A stretch of 64,000 bases of DNA from positions 5,270,001-5,334,000 of the forward strand of contig NZ_CP109435.1 of NCBI RefSeq assembly GCF_036227125.1. The letters run 5' to 3'. This document shows, piece after piece, positions 26,962 through 36,216 of the stretch (its first letter is position 1; each line of letters starts with the position of its first letter). The position numbers and the translations under genes were made by a program. The notes under the pieces were generated by a model. It was not told the DNA's origin. It saw only the letters and a program-made list of their open reading frames with translations, and searched no databases. Source of the DNA: Streptomyces sp. NBC_01485 (GTDB taxonomy: Bacteria > Actinomycetota > Actinomycetes > Streptomycetales > Streptomycetaceae).

Positions 26962-28323
26962 GTGATAGCGAAGCATCATCTCATTGTGGTCGGTTTCGAT
27001 GAGATCGTCGCCAACAAGTACCTTCCCTGCATCAAGGGTGCCGTCCAGTCAGGCCATATCGACTCCTACTCCATCATCGACCTGGAGTGCCAGAGGTCGG
27101 CAATCGAACAGCGAGTCCATGCTATTGACCTGAAGCCGCGAGGAATTGTCTACCTCCCGGACTCTGATGCCCGGGTGCGGGAGACTCCGCAGGAAATCAT
27201 CGCAGCGGCAGTGCGACGTCTCCGTACGCCAGGAATACCGACGAAGGTATACATCGCCACGGAAGTACGGGCGCATGAGGCATACCTTCGGTTCTGCGTG
27301 GAGAACCACATCAACTCGCTTGTCGAGAAGCCCGTGTTGGCGCCCATGGTGGATGGCCGCTTCAAGCCGTCGCACATCACCAAGACCATGGAGGAGCTCA
27401 TCGGGGTCTCTGTCGACTCTCCGGCGGAGCACTCGGTCATGACCCTGAGTCGGTACCACCCGATCTACAACCAGAAGGTCCTCGCGTCGCTCAGAGAGAG
27501 AATGGATAGGTGGGAAGCTCCCCTGACTTCCTTCCATCTCCGGGCAGCCGGCGGAGTGTGGAATCTTCAGCGAGAGTTCGAGAGTCGCGACGATCACCCG
27601 TACAAGTACGGCTACGGGATGATGATGCACGGCGCGTACCACTACGTCGATCTCGCGACGCAGATCCTCTCGCTCAACTCCTCCTTGTTCCCTGAGCGCC
27701 AGTTCAAACTGGAGCTCAGCGGCTTCGGCGCGTTCCCCATCGACCAGCGCCAGCGGATGTCCCGGCCGATCACGAGGAGGTTCCAGGACGGCGATCCGCT
27801 CTGGCCAGATGACGCCGACGACGGCTTCCGGTTCGGCGAGACCGACGCAACCTCCACGTTCCGTCTCGTCGACATTGCGTCGGGCAGGACGGTCTCGCTC
27901 GGCACGCTGTCCTTCGAGCAGACCACCCCTTCCATCCGGAACTGGGACGAGCTCCCTCCGGATCTCTACAACGTGAACGGCCGTACTTCGAGCGTCGACA
28001 TGGAGGCCCAGATCTCGACGCTGTTCTCCACGCACGTCCACTGCTACGACATCCCTCGTGGTGTCAGCGCAGACGGGATCGACGCCTTCGCCCGTGTGAC
28101 TACGCGCGCCAACGCCGCTCTCCTCCCCGACGAGCAGTACGTGTCGGAGGAGTCGTTCGACGGGTTGTTCCACAGCGACAGCAACCGTCAGCTGATGGAG
28201 CACTGGCTGAACGGCACGGAGGAGCGGAGCTCCCTGGCCAGCCACCTCCTCCCGATGAAGGTGACCGAGGCGCTCGCCTCGGCGGTCCTCACTCCGGGCC
28301 GCCTGATCGAGGTCCCGTTCTAG
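26962..28323 (+). CDS. Gfo/Idh/MocA-family oxidoreductase
   Basis: About 453 aa from GTG 26962, preceded by GAAAGG. An N-terminal Rossmann-like fold (HLIVVGFDEIVANKYLP) is followed by the family hallmark EKP motif in NSLVEKPVLAP, where the Lys normally takes part in catalysis. The C-terminal domain includes GMMMHGAYHYVDLATQIL, where the His matches the usual catalytic position. The dinucleotide loop lacks the classical GxGxxG, so cofactor binding may differ. First gene of a rightward three-gene set with a methyltransferase and a GT2; a sugar or sugar-like substrate is plausible, but inference. Confidence 0.78.
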   Translation: MIAKHHLIVVGFDEIVANKYLPCIKGAVQSGHIDSYSIIDLECQRSAIEQRVHAIDLKPRGIVYLPDSDARVRETPQEIIAAAVRRLRTPGIPTKVYIATEVRAHEAYLRFCVENHINSLVEKPVLAPMVDGRFKPSHITKTMEELIGVSVDSPAEHSVMTLSRYHPIYNQKVLASLRERMDRWEAPLTSFHLRAAGGVWNLQREFESRDDHPYKYGYGMMMHGAYHYVDLATQILSLNSSLFPERQFKLELSGFGAFPIDQRQRMSRPITRRFQDGDPLWPDDADDGFRFGETDATSTFRLVDIASGRTVSLGTLSFEQTTPSIRNWDELPPDLYNVNGRTSSVDMEAQISTLFSTHVHCYDIPRGVSADGIDAFARVTTRANAALLPDEQYVSEESFDGLFHSDSNRQLMEHWLNGTEERSSLASHLLPMKVTEALASAVLTPGRLIEVPF

Positions 28324-28365
28324 TGGCTCGCAGTGCCCATCTCACAGTGACTGAGGAGGAGTTCA

Positions 28366-29040
28366 ATGGCTGACCTTGTGTCGAAGGCGTCCGTGCATGC
28401 CTTCTACGTGGATGCAATCCGGCGGGGGAGGAACACGGCGGAGAACCTCCAGGCCCCGACATCGGAGCGGTTCAACCTGTTCTTGGACTCGGTCGGGGAA
28501 GGAACTCCGCGGACGGCTTTAGACCTCGGTTACGGCGCGGGGAACCACACCGTTGCCATGGCTCGGGCGGGGTACAGGGTGGTTGCTGTCGACCAGGTTC
28601 CCAGCAGCGTGCTCCTGGGACGGCTGGAGGGGCAAGGGGACTTGGCCCAGCGAATCGATGTACGTGAGTCGCTCGTTGAGGAGTACACGATTGACCGGGA
28701 CTTCGGGATAGTCGTCGCCAAGGATGTACTGCATTACCTCGCAGAACCCGACGTCGAGTCCGTGCTGGAAAGCGCGGTCGCCAACGCACGGTCAAAGAAC
28801 TATCACTACCTTGAGGTATTTACGTCGATCACCCGCAGATCCACAGCGGGTCGGCTCCGGCAGATCGAGGGTGAAGCAGGCTACTCGCCCGAGTCTTTCC
28901 AGCGCCTCATCGAGCGTATCTACCACGGGTGGGACGTCACGCTGCTCTGGGATGAGCACGCCGAAACAGACAGCCGAACCGGGGCCAACTGTTTCGAAGC
29001 GGTCCGCGCCACCGTCATTGCGGCAAACACGTCGGCCTGA
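28366..29040 (+). CDS. SAM-dependent methyltransferase (class I)
   Basis: A 224-aa protein. ATG 28366 follows GAGGAGG, a very strong ribosome site. SAM-binding motif I is ALDLGYGAGNHTVAMA, with the acidic loop VVAVDQ and a DVLHYL post-motif; the fold is of the TehB/methyltransferase-11 type. It lies 42 bp after the oxidoreductase and 20 bp before the GT2 gene, all in one direction. Target molecule unknown. Confidence 0.82.
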   Translation: MADLVSKASVHAFYVDAIRRGRNTAENLQAPTSERFNLFLDSVGEGTPRTALDLGYGAGNHTVAMARAGYRVVAVDQVPSSVLLGRLEGQGDLAQRIDVRESLVEEYTIDRDFGIVVAKDVLHYLAEPDVESVLESAVANARSKNYHYLEVFTSITRRSTAGRLRQIEGEAGYSPESFQRLIERIYHGWDVTLLWDEHAETDSRTGANCFEAVRATVIAANTSA

Positions 29041-29060
29041 TCAGAGACAGGGAGATTATC

Positions 29061-29984
29061 GTGAAGTCGACCACGCCAGTAGGGATCAGTTTCGTCATCC
29101 CCTGCTTCAACTCGGGCGATTACCTCATCGAGGCCGTGGATTCCCTCATCGGGCAACCGCACGTGTTCCCGTTCGAGGTCCTGATCGTGGATGACGGATC
29201 GGACGACGAGAGCACTCTCGGCGCCATCGCAGCATGCGGCGAACGACCGGAGGTACGTGTAATCCGCCTCGGCCACAGCGGGCACCACGCGGCCAGGAAT
29301 GCTGGTGTCGAAGCCGCGCGCTTCGAGTACGTCATGCAGCTCGACGCCGACGACCGCCTCGCCACTGCACCAGAACTCCTCGTGGACGGCAGCTATCCGG
29401 ACCGCGCGGTCGAGATCCTCCGGACACACGACCACGTGGCCTTCGTGCACACGATGTCCCGCATGATCGGCGAATTCGAGGGCCTCACCATCTCCTCGTA
29501 TCCATGCCGGGAGGAGCTGGTGCTGCGCAAGCACCACGTGCCCACTTCGATCGTCTACCGCCGCGACGACGCGATCCACGGCGGCATGTACGACCCGCAG
29601 GTACTGAAGTGGGGGGACTGGGCGTTCGCCGTGAACCTCCTCGCCGGGCGTTTCCGCAACGGAGCGCACAACGCCATCGTGTGCATCTCCGGCCCGCTGC
29701 ACGAGTACCGGGTGCACTCGCGCGGCCGGCGCGTGTCCAACGCCGCGATTTCCGAGTTCGACATGACCCTCCTCGTGGTCGAGAAGAACCTTGACCTGTT
29801 CCAGCACCACTTCCAGCGCGACGGCAGTGCAGAAGACATTGCCCGCGACGTCCTCGCGTCGAAGCCCTCTCGACTCGACGACCTGATTCGCATGGCCACG
29901 CACGACGTCGAGCAGGCCCTGACGGTCGCTCGCCAGAGGGAGTTCTCCCTGTCGAGTCCGTTCGAGTGCCTGGGAATCCCGTAG
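29061..29984 (+). CDS. Family 2 glycosyltransferase
   Basis: A 307-aa protein from GTG 29061, with an AGGGAGA ribosome site. GT-A fold markers: FVIPCFNSGDYLIEAVDSLI at the N-terminus, VLIVDDGSDDEST, the AARNAG acceptor-loop motif, and the DXD-like MQLDADDRLA. A later W-G-D-W block (LKWGDWAFAVNLL) fits the GT2 catalytic region. It has no membrane segments, so it is cytoplasmic. Last gene of the oxidoreductase-methyltransferase-GT set; with no sugar-nucleotide biosynthesis genes nearby, donor and acceptor are unknown. Confidence 0.85.
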   Translation: MKSTTPVGISFVIPCFNSGDYLIEAVDSLIGQPHVFPFEVLIVDDGSDDESTLGAIAACGERPEVRVIRLGHSGHHAARNAGVEAARFEYVMQLDADDRLATAPELLVDGSYPDRAVEILRTHDHVAFVHTMSRMIGEFEGLTISSYPCREELVLRKHHVPTSIVYRRDDAIHGGMYDPQVLKWGDWAFAVNLLAGRFRNGAHNAIVCISGPLHEYRVHSRGRRVSNAAISEFDMTLLVVEKNLDLFQHHFQRDGSAEDIARDVLASKPSRLDDLIRMATHDVEQALTVARQREFSLSSPFECLGIP

Positions 29985-30001
29985 CCGCCGCACACTCAAG
30001 C

Positions 30002-30033
30002 AAGAAGCCCCGGACCACGGTCCGGGGCTTCTT
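30002..30033. terminator. Bidirectional hairpin terminator between GT2 and valS
   Basis: The arm AAGAAGCCCCGGAC and its exact complement surround a CACG loop, giving a 14-bp stem with A-rich and U-rich flanks on both strands. It sits between two convergent genes and can serve both. Confidence 0.85.
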
Positions 30034-30047
30034 CGCTGGCCTGGCCG

Positions 30048-32687
30048 TTAGGCAGACGGCAGATTGTCGATCTGGGTCTGGAGACGGACGATGTCCTCCT
30101 CTGCCTTGGCGAGGCGAGTGCGGATCTTGTCGACGACGTTGTCCGGGGCCTTCGCCAGAAACGCCTCGTTCCCGAGCTTGCCCGTGGCCTGGGCCTTCTC
30201 TTTCTCGGCCGCCGCGAGGTCCTTGGCGAGACGCTTGCGCTCGGCCGCGACGTCGATCGTGCCGGACAGGTCGAGTGCGACCGTGGCGCCGGCGACGGGG
30301 AGCGTCGCGGTGGCGTTGAAGTCGTCGCCTTCCGGCTGGAGGCGCAGCAATTGGCGGATGGCGGCCTCGTGGGCAGCGAGCTGCGTGCCCGACAGGTCCA
30401 GACGGGCCGGGACCTTCTGACCCGGCTGCAGACCCTGGTCGGAGCGGAAGCGGCGGACCTCCGTGATCACCTGCTGGAGGTCGTCGATCTCTGCCTCAGC
30501 CGCCGGGTCGCGGAATCCGCTGTCCGTCGGCCAGTCGGCGATCACGATGGATTCGCGGCCGGTCAACGTCGTCCAGAGGCTCTCGGTGACGAACGGGACG
30601 ACCGGGTGCAGGAGGCGCAGGGTGACGTCGAGGACCTCGCCCAGCACGCGGCCGGAGACCTTCGCCTGCTCGCCGCCCTCGAAGAAGGTCGTCTTCGACA
30701 GCTCGACGAACCAGTCGAAGACCTCGTCCCACGCGAAGTGGTAGAGGGAGTCGGCGAGCTTCGCGAACTGGTAGTCGTCGTAGTACGCGTCCGCCTCGGC
30801 GACGGTCGCGTTGAGCCGGGACAGGATCCACCGGTCCGTGGCCGAGAGCTTCTCGACGGGCGGGAGGTCGCCCTCGATCGTGGCGCCGTTCATGAGCGCG
30901 AAGCGCGTAGCGTTCCAGATCTTGTTGGCGAAGTTCCGGGACGCCTGGACCCAGTCCTCGCCGATCGGGACGTCCGTACCGGGGTTGGCGCCCTTGGCCA
31001 GGGTGAAGCGGACGGCGTCCGAGCCGTACTTGTCCATCCAGTCCAGCGGGTTCACGGTGTTGCCGAAGGACTTCGACATCTTCTTGCCGAATTCGTCACG
31101 GACCATGCCGTGGAACGCGATGGTGCGGAACGGGACTTCGCCGTCCATCGCGTACAGGCCGAACATCATCATGCGGGCGACCCAGAAGAACATGAGGTCG
31201 TAGCCGGTGACGAGAACGGAGTTCGGATAGAACTTCTCAAGGTCCGGGGTCTGTTCCGGCCATCCGAGGGTGGAGAAGGGCCACAGGCCGGAGGAGAACC
31301 AGGTGTCGAGGACGTCCGTGTCCTGGGTCCAGCCCTCGCCGGTCGGCGGCTGCTCGTCGGGGCCGACGCAGACTGTCTCGCCGTTGGGGCCGTGCCAGAC
31401 CGGGATGCGGTGGCCCCACCACAACTGGCGTGAGATGCACCAGTCGTTGAGGTTGTCGACCCAGTCGAAGTACCGCTGGGACATGTCGGCGGGGTGGATG
31501 TTCACGCGTCCGTCGCGGACCGCGTCCCCGGCTGCCTTGGCGAGCGTCTCGACCTTGACCCACCACTGCAGGGACAGGCGCGGTTCCAGCGTCGTTTTGC
31601 AGCGCGAGCAGTGGCCCACCGAGTGGACGTACGGGCGCTTCTCGGCGACGATCCGGCCGTCGGCGCGCAACGCGGCGACGATCGCGGAGCGGGCCTCGAA
31701 ACGGTCTAGGCCCTCGAACGGACCGTGCACCGTGATGACGCCGCGCTCGTCCATGACGGTCAACGACTCCAGGCCGTGCCGCTGGCCGATGGCGAAGTCG
31801 TTCGGGTCGTGGGCCGGGGTCACCTTGACCGCGCCGGTGCCGAACTCGGGGTCGACGTGAGTGTCCGCGACGACCGGGATGCTCCGGTTGGTCAGCGGCA
31901 GCTTGATCTGCTTGCCGATGAGCGACGCGTACCGCTCGTCGTCGGGGTGGACCGCCACTGCGGTGTCACCGAGCATCGTCTCGGCGCGGGTCGTCGCGAC
32001 GACCAGGGTCTCGTCGCCTTCGCCGTACTTGATGGAGACGAGCTCGCCGTCGTCGTCCTGGTAGTCCACCTCGATGTCCGAGATGGCCGTCAGACAGCGC
32101 GGGCACCAGTTGATGATGCGCTCGGCGCGGTAGATCAGGTCGTCGTCGAACATCTTCTTGAAGACGGTCTGCACGGCCCTGGAGAGACCCTCGTCCATGG
32201 TGAAACGGTCACGGCTCCAGGCGACACCGTTGCCGAGGCGCTTCATCTGGCCGGCGATCTGCCCGCCGGACTCGGCCTTCCACTGCCACACACGGTCGAC
32301 GAAAGCCTCACGCCCGAGGTCGTGGCGGGACTTGCCCTCCTTGGCGAGCTCACGCTCGACCACGTTCTGCGTGGCGATACCGGCGTGGTCCATGCCCGGC
32401 TGCCACAGCGTCTCGTAACCCTGCATGCGCTTGCGGCGGGTCAGGGCGTCAATCAGCGTGTGCTCGAAGGCGTGCCCGAGGTGCAGGGAGCCGGTGACGT
32501 TCGGCGGCGGGATGACGATGGTGTACGCGGGCTTGTCGCTCTTCGCGTCGGCCTCGAAGTAACCGCGGTCTACCCAGCGTTCGTACAGCATCCCCTCTAC
32601 CTCGGCCGGCGCGTACTGAGTCGGCAGTTCGGGGGAGCTGTTCGGCCCGCTGTCGGGGCGCTGAGTGTTGTCGGTCACGACGGCCAT
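30048..32687 (-). CDS. valS: Valyl-tRNA synthetase
   Basis: About 879 aa, normal length for bacterial ValRS. The class I signature HLGH (NVTGSLHLGH) is near residue 65 and the KMSKS loop (KKMSKSFGNT) near 533. Editing-domain and zinc-like CPRC features follow, and a C-terminal coiled-coil arm ends the protein. It charges tRNA-Val and edits Thr. The start is ATG 32687 or the GTG three codons on (32678). TAGAAT at 32687-32692 overlaps the ATG and sits 8 bp before that GTG, so a leaderless message from GTG is likely. folC, a common downstream neighbour of valS in Streptomyces, is absent; instead the gene lies between an unusual metabolic cluster and a Tn7-like transposon. It may be a second, resistance-type copy or the only copy in a rearranged locus. 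Confidence 0.95.
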   Translation of the reverse strand: MAVVTDNTQRPDSGPNSSPELPTQYAPAEVEGMLYERWVDRGYFEADAKSDKPAYTIVIPPPNVTGSLHLGHAFEHTLIDALTRRKRMQGYETLWQPGMDHAGIATQNVVERELAKEGKSRHDLGREAFVDRVWQWKAESGGQIAGQMKRLGNGVAWSRDRFTMDEGLSRAVQTVFKKMFDDDLIYRAERIINWCPRCLTAISDIEVDYQDDDGELVSIKYGEGDETLVVATTRAETMLGDTAVAVHPDDERYASLIGKQIKLPLTNRSIPVVADTHVDPEFGTGAVKVTPAHDPNDFAIGQRHGLESLTVMDERGVITVHGPFEGLDRFEARSAIVAALRADGRIVAEKRPYVHSVGHCSRCKTTLEPRLSLQWWVKVETLAKAAGDAVRDGRVNIHPADMSQRYFDWVDNLNDWCISRQLWWGHRIPVWHGPNGETVCVGPDEQPPTGEGWTQDTDVLDTWFSSGLWPFSTLGWPEQTPDLEKFYPNSVLVTGYDLMFFWVARMMMFGLYAMDGEVPFRTIAFHGMVRDEFGKKMSKSFGNTVNPLDWMDKYGSDAVRFTLAKGANPGTDVPIGEDWVQASRNFANKIWNATRFALMNGATIEGDLPPVEKLSATDRWILSRLNATVAEADAYYDDYQFAKLADSLYHFAWDEVFDWFVELSKTTFFEGGEQAKVSGRVLGEVLDVTLRLLHPVVPFVTESLWTTLTGRESIVIADWPTDSGFRDPAAEAEIDDLQQVITEVRRFRSDQGLQPGQKVPARLDLSGTQLAAHEAAIRQLLRLQPEGDDFNATATLPVAGATVALDLSGTIDVAAERKRLAKDLAAAEKEKAQATGKLGNEAFLAKAPDNVVDKIRTRLAKAEEDIVRLQTQIDNLPSA

Positions 32688-33131
32688 TCTAGGGGCCCGG
32701 GGTCTCTGCCTTCGCCGGACTTTCTCTCCGAGCGCAGTCCCTGGCCAGGGCATGAAAGTGGCCGCACGAAGGCAGTCCAAGTGTGACCAAGAACGCTCTC
32801 GTGCGACCGTGAACCAGTTTACCCGCTTCGGCTACTGCCGGATCGCCCGATTGCAAAGATCTCGGCGTCGGAGGAAAGCTCGACTGTCGTCCGTGCTGCT
32901 TCTGTCGTGATCGGGGCGGGGCCACTGGCGGGGCGGCCGTGTGCTGGTGTAGCAGGCTCGGCAGATGGGCCGGCGATCTGACTCACACACCGGAGGAGGA
33001 CGTCGCTGACGGCTCGGCGGTGTCCAGGTCCCGAGTGGGCAACTGCTTCGGTCGGCAGTTCACGTGGGCCACGACCGGCCTGGTGGACGTGGGTGATGAT
33101 GGCAGTTGCACGCCCGGACCGCCCGATCGGA
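32688..33131. other. Intergenic region upstream of valS
   Basis: It holds the valS promoter (TAGAAT at its left edge). Short frames exist but none has a ribosome site or recognisable protein pattern. No T-box-like antiterminator structure was recognised. Confidence 0.4.
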
Positions 33132-33761
33132 TCATGAAGTCCAGCCGTGGCCCAGGGCGAGTCGGCCAGCCCGATGCATTTCGCGCTGCTCAGTGATCCA
33201 CCGCTCGACCTGATCTACGGATTTCGTGACCGGCTGGTCCGTGGTGTCGAGCAGTTGAGTGCGCCATCGGGGATCATCGGCGTGCCACCTGGTCCAGCAC
33301 TGCCAGGCCATCTCGGGCCAGCTGTTGTCGATGACGACGTCGGGCCGGTGACGGGGGTCTAGGGCGTGCTTCCGGTGCCATGCGGCCCAGCCGATGAAGG
33401 CGTCGACCGCCGGAGCGTCCCACCGGCCGGGGTCACGCTCGGCGAGTCGAACGCGCCGGACCTCGTCGGCGACATCGACCAGGCATACGGCGATGCCGTC
33501 CAGTAGTGGCGCGGAGGGCACAGCGAGGACTTCGCCCAGGGGAGACTGCCCGGTGAGTAGGAGGTCAATGCCACGATCCTGGTACTCCAGCGCGCGTTGC
33601 ACCCACAACTCGGTCATTCGATGGCGCCAGTGAAGGTCGGCGCCCTCTGGCACACCGAGTTCATCGAAGTCGTGCACGACGATCTGCCGGAGCCTGCCAG
33701 CTGTGGCGTTGGCGAGCGTCGTTTTGCCCGAGCAACTGGATCCGGTGAGCTTGAACAACAT
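33132..33761 (-). CDS. P-loop nucleotide/small-molecule kinase-like protein
   Basis: About 209 aa from ATG 33761. The N-terminal Walker A is LFKLTGSSCSGKTTLANA. A short Asp-containing strand VHDFDELGV follows, then a DLLLTGQSPLGEV block and an Arg-rich lid VRRVRLAERDPGRW, consistent with an AAA/uridine-kinase-like phosphotransferase. The frame continues upstream to 34082 but that part reads through transposon DNA and lacks protein character. It is the third P-loop kinase-like gene within 9 kb. It lies just outside the probable left end of the Tn7-like transposon. Substrate unknown. Confidence 0.7.
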   Translation of the reverse strand: MLFKLTGSSCSGKTTLANATAGRLRQIVVHDFDELGVPEGADLHWRHRMTELWVQRALEYQDRGIDLLLTGQSPLGEVLAVPSAPLLDGIAVCLVDVADEVRRVRLAERDPGRWDAPAVDAFIGWAAWHRKHALDPRHRPDVVIDNSWPEMAWQCWTRWHADDPRWRTQLLDTTDQPVTKSVDQVERWITEQREMHRAGRLALGHGWTS

Positions 33762-33872
33762 TGCCCCAGGGTGCCAGCGCCTCGGCACCTCCCTCGACCG
33801 GTTTCTTCGTGCTACCCGCCTCCGTCGGCTGCTGAGCAGCGCCACAGCCACCCGGCCAGATCCAGCCCAGTC

Positions 33873-33912
33873 GCGGGCACGGCTACCAGCGGGCACTGGT
33901 AGCCGTGCCCGC
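33873..33912. terminator. 17-bp perfect hairpin downstream of tniQ
   Basis: GCGGGCACGGCTACCAG and its complement enclose a 6-nt CGGGCA loop. It lies 40 bp beyond the tniQ stop, in the leftward direction of the transposition operon, so it is a good terminator for that operon. Confidence 0.65.
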
Positions 33913-33951
33913 TCCGCGTCTACCGCCTGGGCTGATGGTGGGTGTCCTGTG

Positions 33952-35181
33952 TCACCGAGTTGTCCCTGACGCGGTCGCTCTGACCTGCGACGAGGAATCT
34001 TGAGTGGCGAAGTGACCGTGGCCCACGGGTGCCACCGTTCGGAGACGCGGAGAGTTCTTGCCAGTGGATCTTGCTGGATCATGGAGATGCTTGGCGAGTA
34101 CTGCTGCGGCGAGTTCGATGGCGTCGGGGTAGATCGCGGCGTGTGTGTAGGTGTCGAGTTCGGTCGAGATGCCGCGGTGGTGATTGTGGGTCTGCAGTGC
34201 GAGGAGCCGGTATCTCCAGTGGTGCGGGACGGCGGCTGGGGAGGCCGGCCAGGGCGGGACGGCGTTGGCCGCGGTTTGGTGGGCGAGGGTGAGTTGCTGG
34301 GGTGTGAAGCGGCGTAGGAGGCGGTTCGCCCGGTGTTGGGCGGTGGTGATCTCAGGGCATATGGACAGGTCGAGGTGGGGTTCTCCGAGATCGCTGAGCC
34401 AGATTCCGTGCTGTGTGCAGACCTTGTGGTGAATCGGGAGGTGGACGGGGACGGGCTGGCGGATGCCGAGGCGGGCAGTGCACCGGTGGCAGGCGGTCGT
34501 GGCCCGGACGGGGCCTTCGTCGGTGCCGAAGGCGGGGAGTGCGTGAGCCAGGCCGACGGGAGTGGTGCTGGTGAGGTGAGCGAGTTTGTGCAGGGCCTGG
34601 GTGGCTGCGGCGGCGAGCATGTGGTGCTGGGCTCGGTCGTCGATGTTGTTGGTCTTCGTGGAGAACCAGGTGGGCAGTACTGCCAGTACCTCGGTGACGG
34701 TGAGGTGGTTGGCCCGGGCGATCCGGGCCAGGTAGGAGTTGAGGGTTTCTCCTGCGATCGGGGCGACTCGCCGTGGCAGAGCCGGCGTCCGCTTATGCCT
34801 GCGGGATATCTCGGATGGGATCTGGGGATCTTCCTCCTGCGAGTTGGTTTCCCGGCGGTCGGCCAGGACCAGAAGGCGGTGTCGGCGCTTCAGCTCGCGA
34901 TAGAGGGTTGCCCGGCTTCCCTGGAAGCCGAGGTCGGCTACTTCTTTGAACAGAACGCTGGTCCGCAGGTGGGGGTCCTCGGCGAGTCGCTGACGGCAGT
35001 AGCTGGCGAGGGGTTCGGTGAGCAGACTCGGCCGTGGTGCCCGAATCCCTGGAGTTCTGCGGCCGTTGATGTAGTCGCGGACGGTTTGGTGGCTGTGTCC
35101 GGTGTGATCAGCGATGGCCTGCACCGGCCATCCGGCCGCGTGCAGGGTGAGGATCTTCTCGGCTCGTTCTCGGGGCAGCAT
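33952..35181 (-). CDS. tniQ: TniQ-family transposition protein with N-terminal IstA-like HTH
   Basis: A 409-aa protein. The middle carries the TniQ signature, PIAGETLNSYLARIARANHL, with a Zn-finger region (CHRCTARLG, then HHKVCTQHGIWL). The first 100 residues instead look like the N-terminus of an IS21-family transposase: an HTH (ILTLHAAGWPVQAIADHTG, HQTVRDYINGR), then LFKEVADLGFQGSRATLYR and LKRRHRL. TniQ proteins recruit the TniA/TniB transpososome to targets, so the fused HTH may read a specific DNA site. The gene starts 9 bp after tniB. Its 3' end reaches the inferred transposon left end, with the repeat at 33981 inside the coding region. Confidence 0.8.
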   Translation of the reverse strand: MLPRERAEKILTLHAAGWPVQAIADHTGHSHQTVRDYINGRRTPGIRAPRPSLLTEPLASYCRQRLAEDPHLRTSVLFKEVADLGFQGSRATLYRELKRRHRLLVLADRRETNSQEEDPQIPSEISRRHKRTPALPRRVAPIAGETLNSYLARIARANHLTVTEVLAVLPTWFSTKTNNIDDRAQHHMLAAAATQALHKLAHLTSTTPVGLAHALPAFGTDEGPVRATTACHRCTARLGIRQPVPVHLPIHHKVCTQHGIWLSDLGEPHLDLSICPEITTAQHRANRLLRRFTPQQLTLAHQTAANAVPPWPASPAAVPHHWRYRLLALQTHNHHRGISTELDTYTHAAIYPDAIELAAAVLAKHLHDPARSTGKNSPRLRTVAPVGHGHFATQDSSSQVRATASGTTR

Positions 35182-35190
35182 GAGTCTTGA

Positions 35191-36216
35191 TCACGTGGCG
35201 GGTGGCCGTGGGGACTGGGAAGTGAAGTCGGCGTCGACGGTGTCGAGGGCCTGTTTGGTGATCTTCTCGGTGCCGTCCAGGACCGCGTTGATGGCAGCGC
35301 CGCGGATCAGCCAGAGCAGGCTTCCGATCATCCCGTGGGTGCGCTGGTGCAGGTAGCGGTCGAGCCTGGTGAGGACACCGGGCCGGTGGCGGTGGAGCCT
35401 CAGACTGTCCTCCAGGGCTGCGATCAGCGCGGTCCACTGCTGGTCCTGGCAGAACGGTCCGGTGCGGACCATCCCGAACCGGCCAGCGATCTGTTCTCCG
35501 CGCGCGCCGGAGAGTAGTCCGGTGCGTTCCAGGCTGATTCCGGCGTAGACGAAGGTGGCCGGGATGCGTTCGGAGAAGTACTTCAGGGTGTCGGAGGCTT
35601 CGGCGCCGGCGCGTGTGGCGGTGTTGAGGTTGTGGAGTTCGTCGACCGTAACGAGGGTCACGTGGGCGTCCGTACTGACGCCGCAGACCGCGTCGGCGAT
35701 GTCGGTGATGTTGCTCCTGGTGGAGATCGGCAGGTCGAAGAACCGGGCGAACTCCATCGCGATCATCTTGGGGGTGGCGGCCGGTGGGACGGTGATGTAG
35801 ATGACCGGGATGTCGCTGGAGGAGTTCGGGTGCCGCCGTCGGTGGATCACCTCGACGGTCTTGCCGAGTTGGGTGAGCGCGGTGGTCTTGCCGGTTCTGG
35901 CGGGGCCGGACACCATCAGGCCGCATCGTCCGTAGTGGGCGTTCTTGTTCATCTGGATCAGGCGGCGGCCCGAGGTGATGACCTGGCGGATCGTGGGAGT
36001 CTGGACCACCAGCAATCGTGAGTGGTGGTCGATGCGGTCATCGTCGTAGCTGGCTCGTTTGTCGTCCGCGAGACCCGACCAGATCGCTTCGGGCAGCAAC
36101 TCCGGCAGCGCGGGTATCTCGGTGACGAACCCGCGCCAGCCCGGCAGAGTGGTCAGCTGCAGATGCCCGTACCCGTCTGTGGAATTCCCGCCCTGTCCTG
36201 GCACCTGGCTCACCAC
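35191..36216 (-). CDS. tniB: TniB/TnsC-like AAA+ transposition regulator
   Basis: A 341-aa ATPase. Walker A is VSGPARTGKTTALTQLG and Walker B is LVTVDELHNLN, with a sensor-like FVYAGISLERTGLL. This is the TniB/TnsC group, which bridges the transposase and the target selector in an ATP-dependent way. It overlaps the tniA stop by 7 bp and is followed by tniQ 9 bp later. The GTG start is set by that overlap. Confidence 0.85.
   Translation of the reverse strand: MVSQVPGQGGNSTDGYGHLQLTTLPGWRGFVTEIPALPELLPEAIWSGLADDKRASYDDDRIDHHSRLLVVQTPTIRQVITSGRRLIQMNKNAHYGRCGLMVSGPARTGKTTALTQLGKTVEVIHRRRHPNSSSDIPVIYITVPPAATPKMIAMEFARFFDLPISTRSNITDIADAVCGVSTDAHVTLVTVDELHNLNTATRAGAEASDTLKYFSERIPATFVYAGISLERTGLLSGARGEQIAGRFGMVRTGPFCQDQQWTALIAALEDSLRLHRHRPGVLTRLDRYLHQRTHGMIGSLLWLIRGAAINAVLDGTEKITKQALDTVDADFTSQSPRPPAT

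Noticed and set aside
32688..33131. T-box leader for valS
   Set aside because: No T-box consensus or antiterminator pairing found; actinobacterial T-boxes are mostly on ileS.
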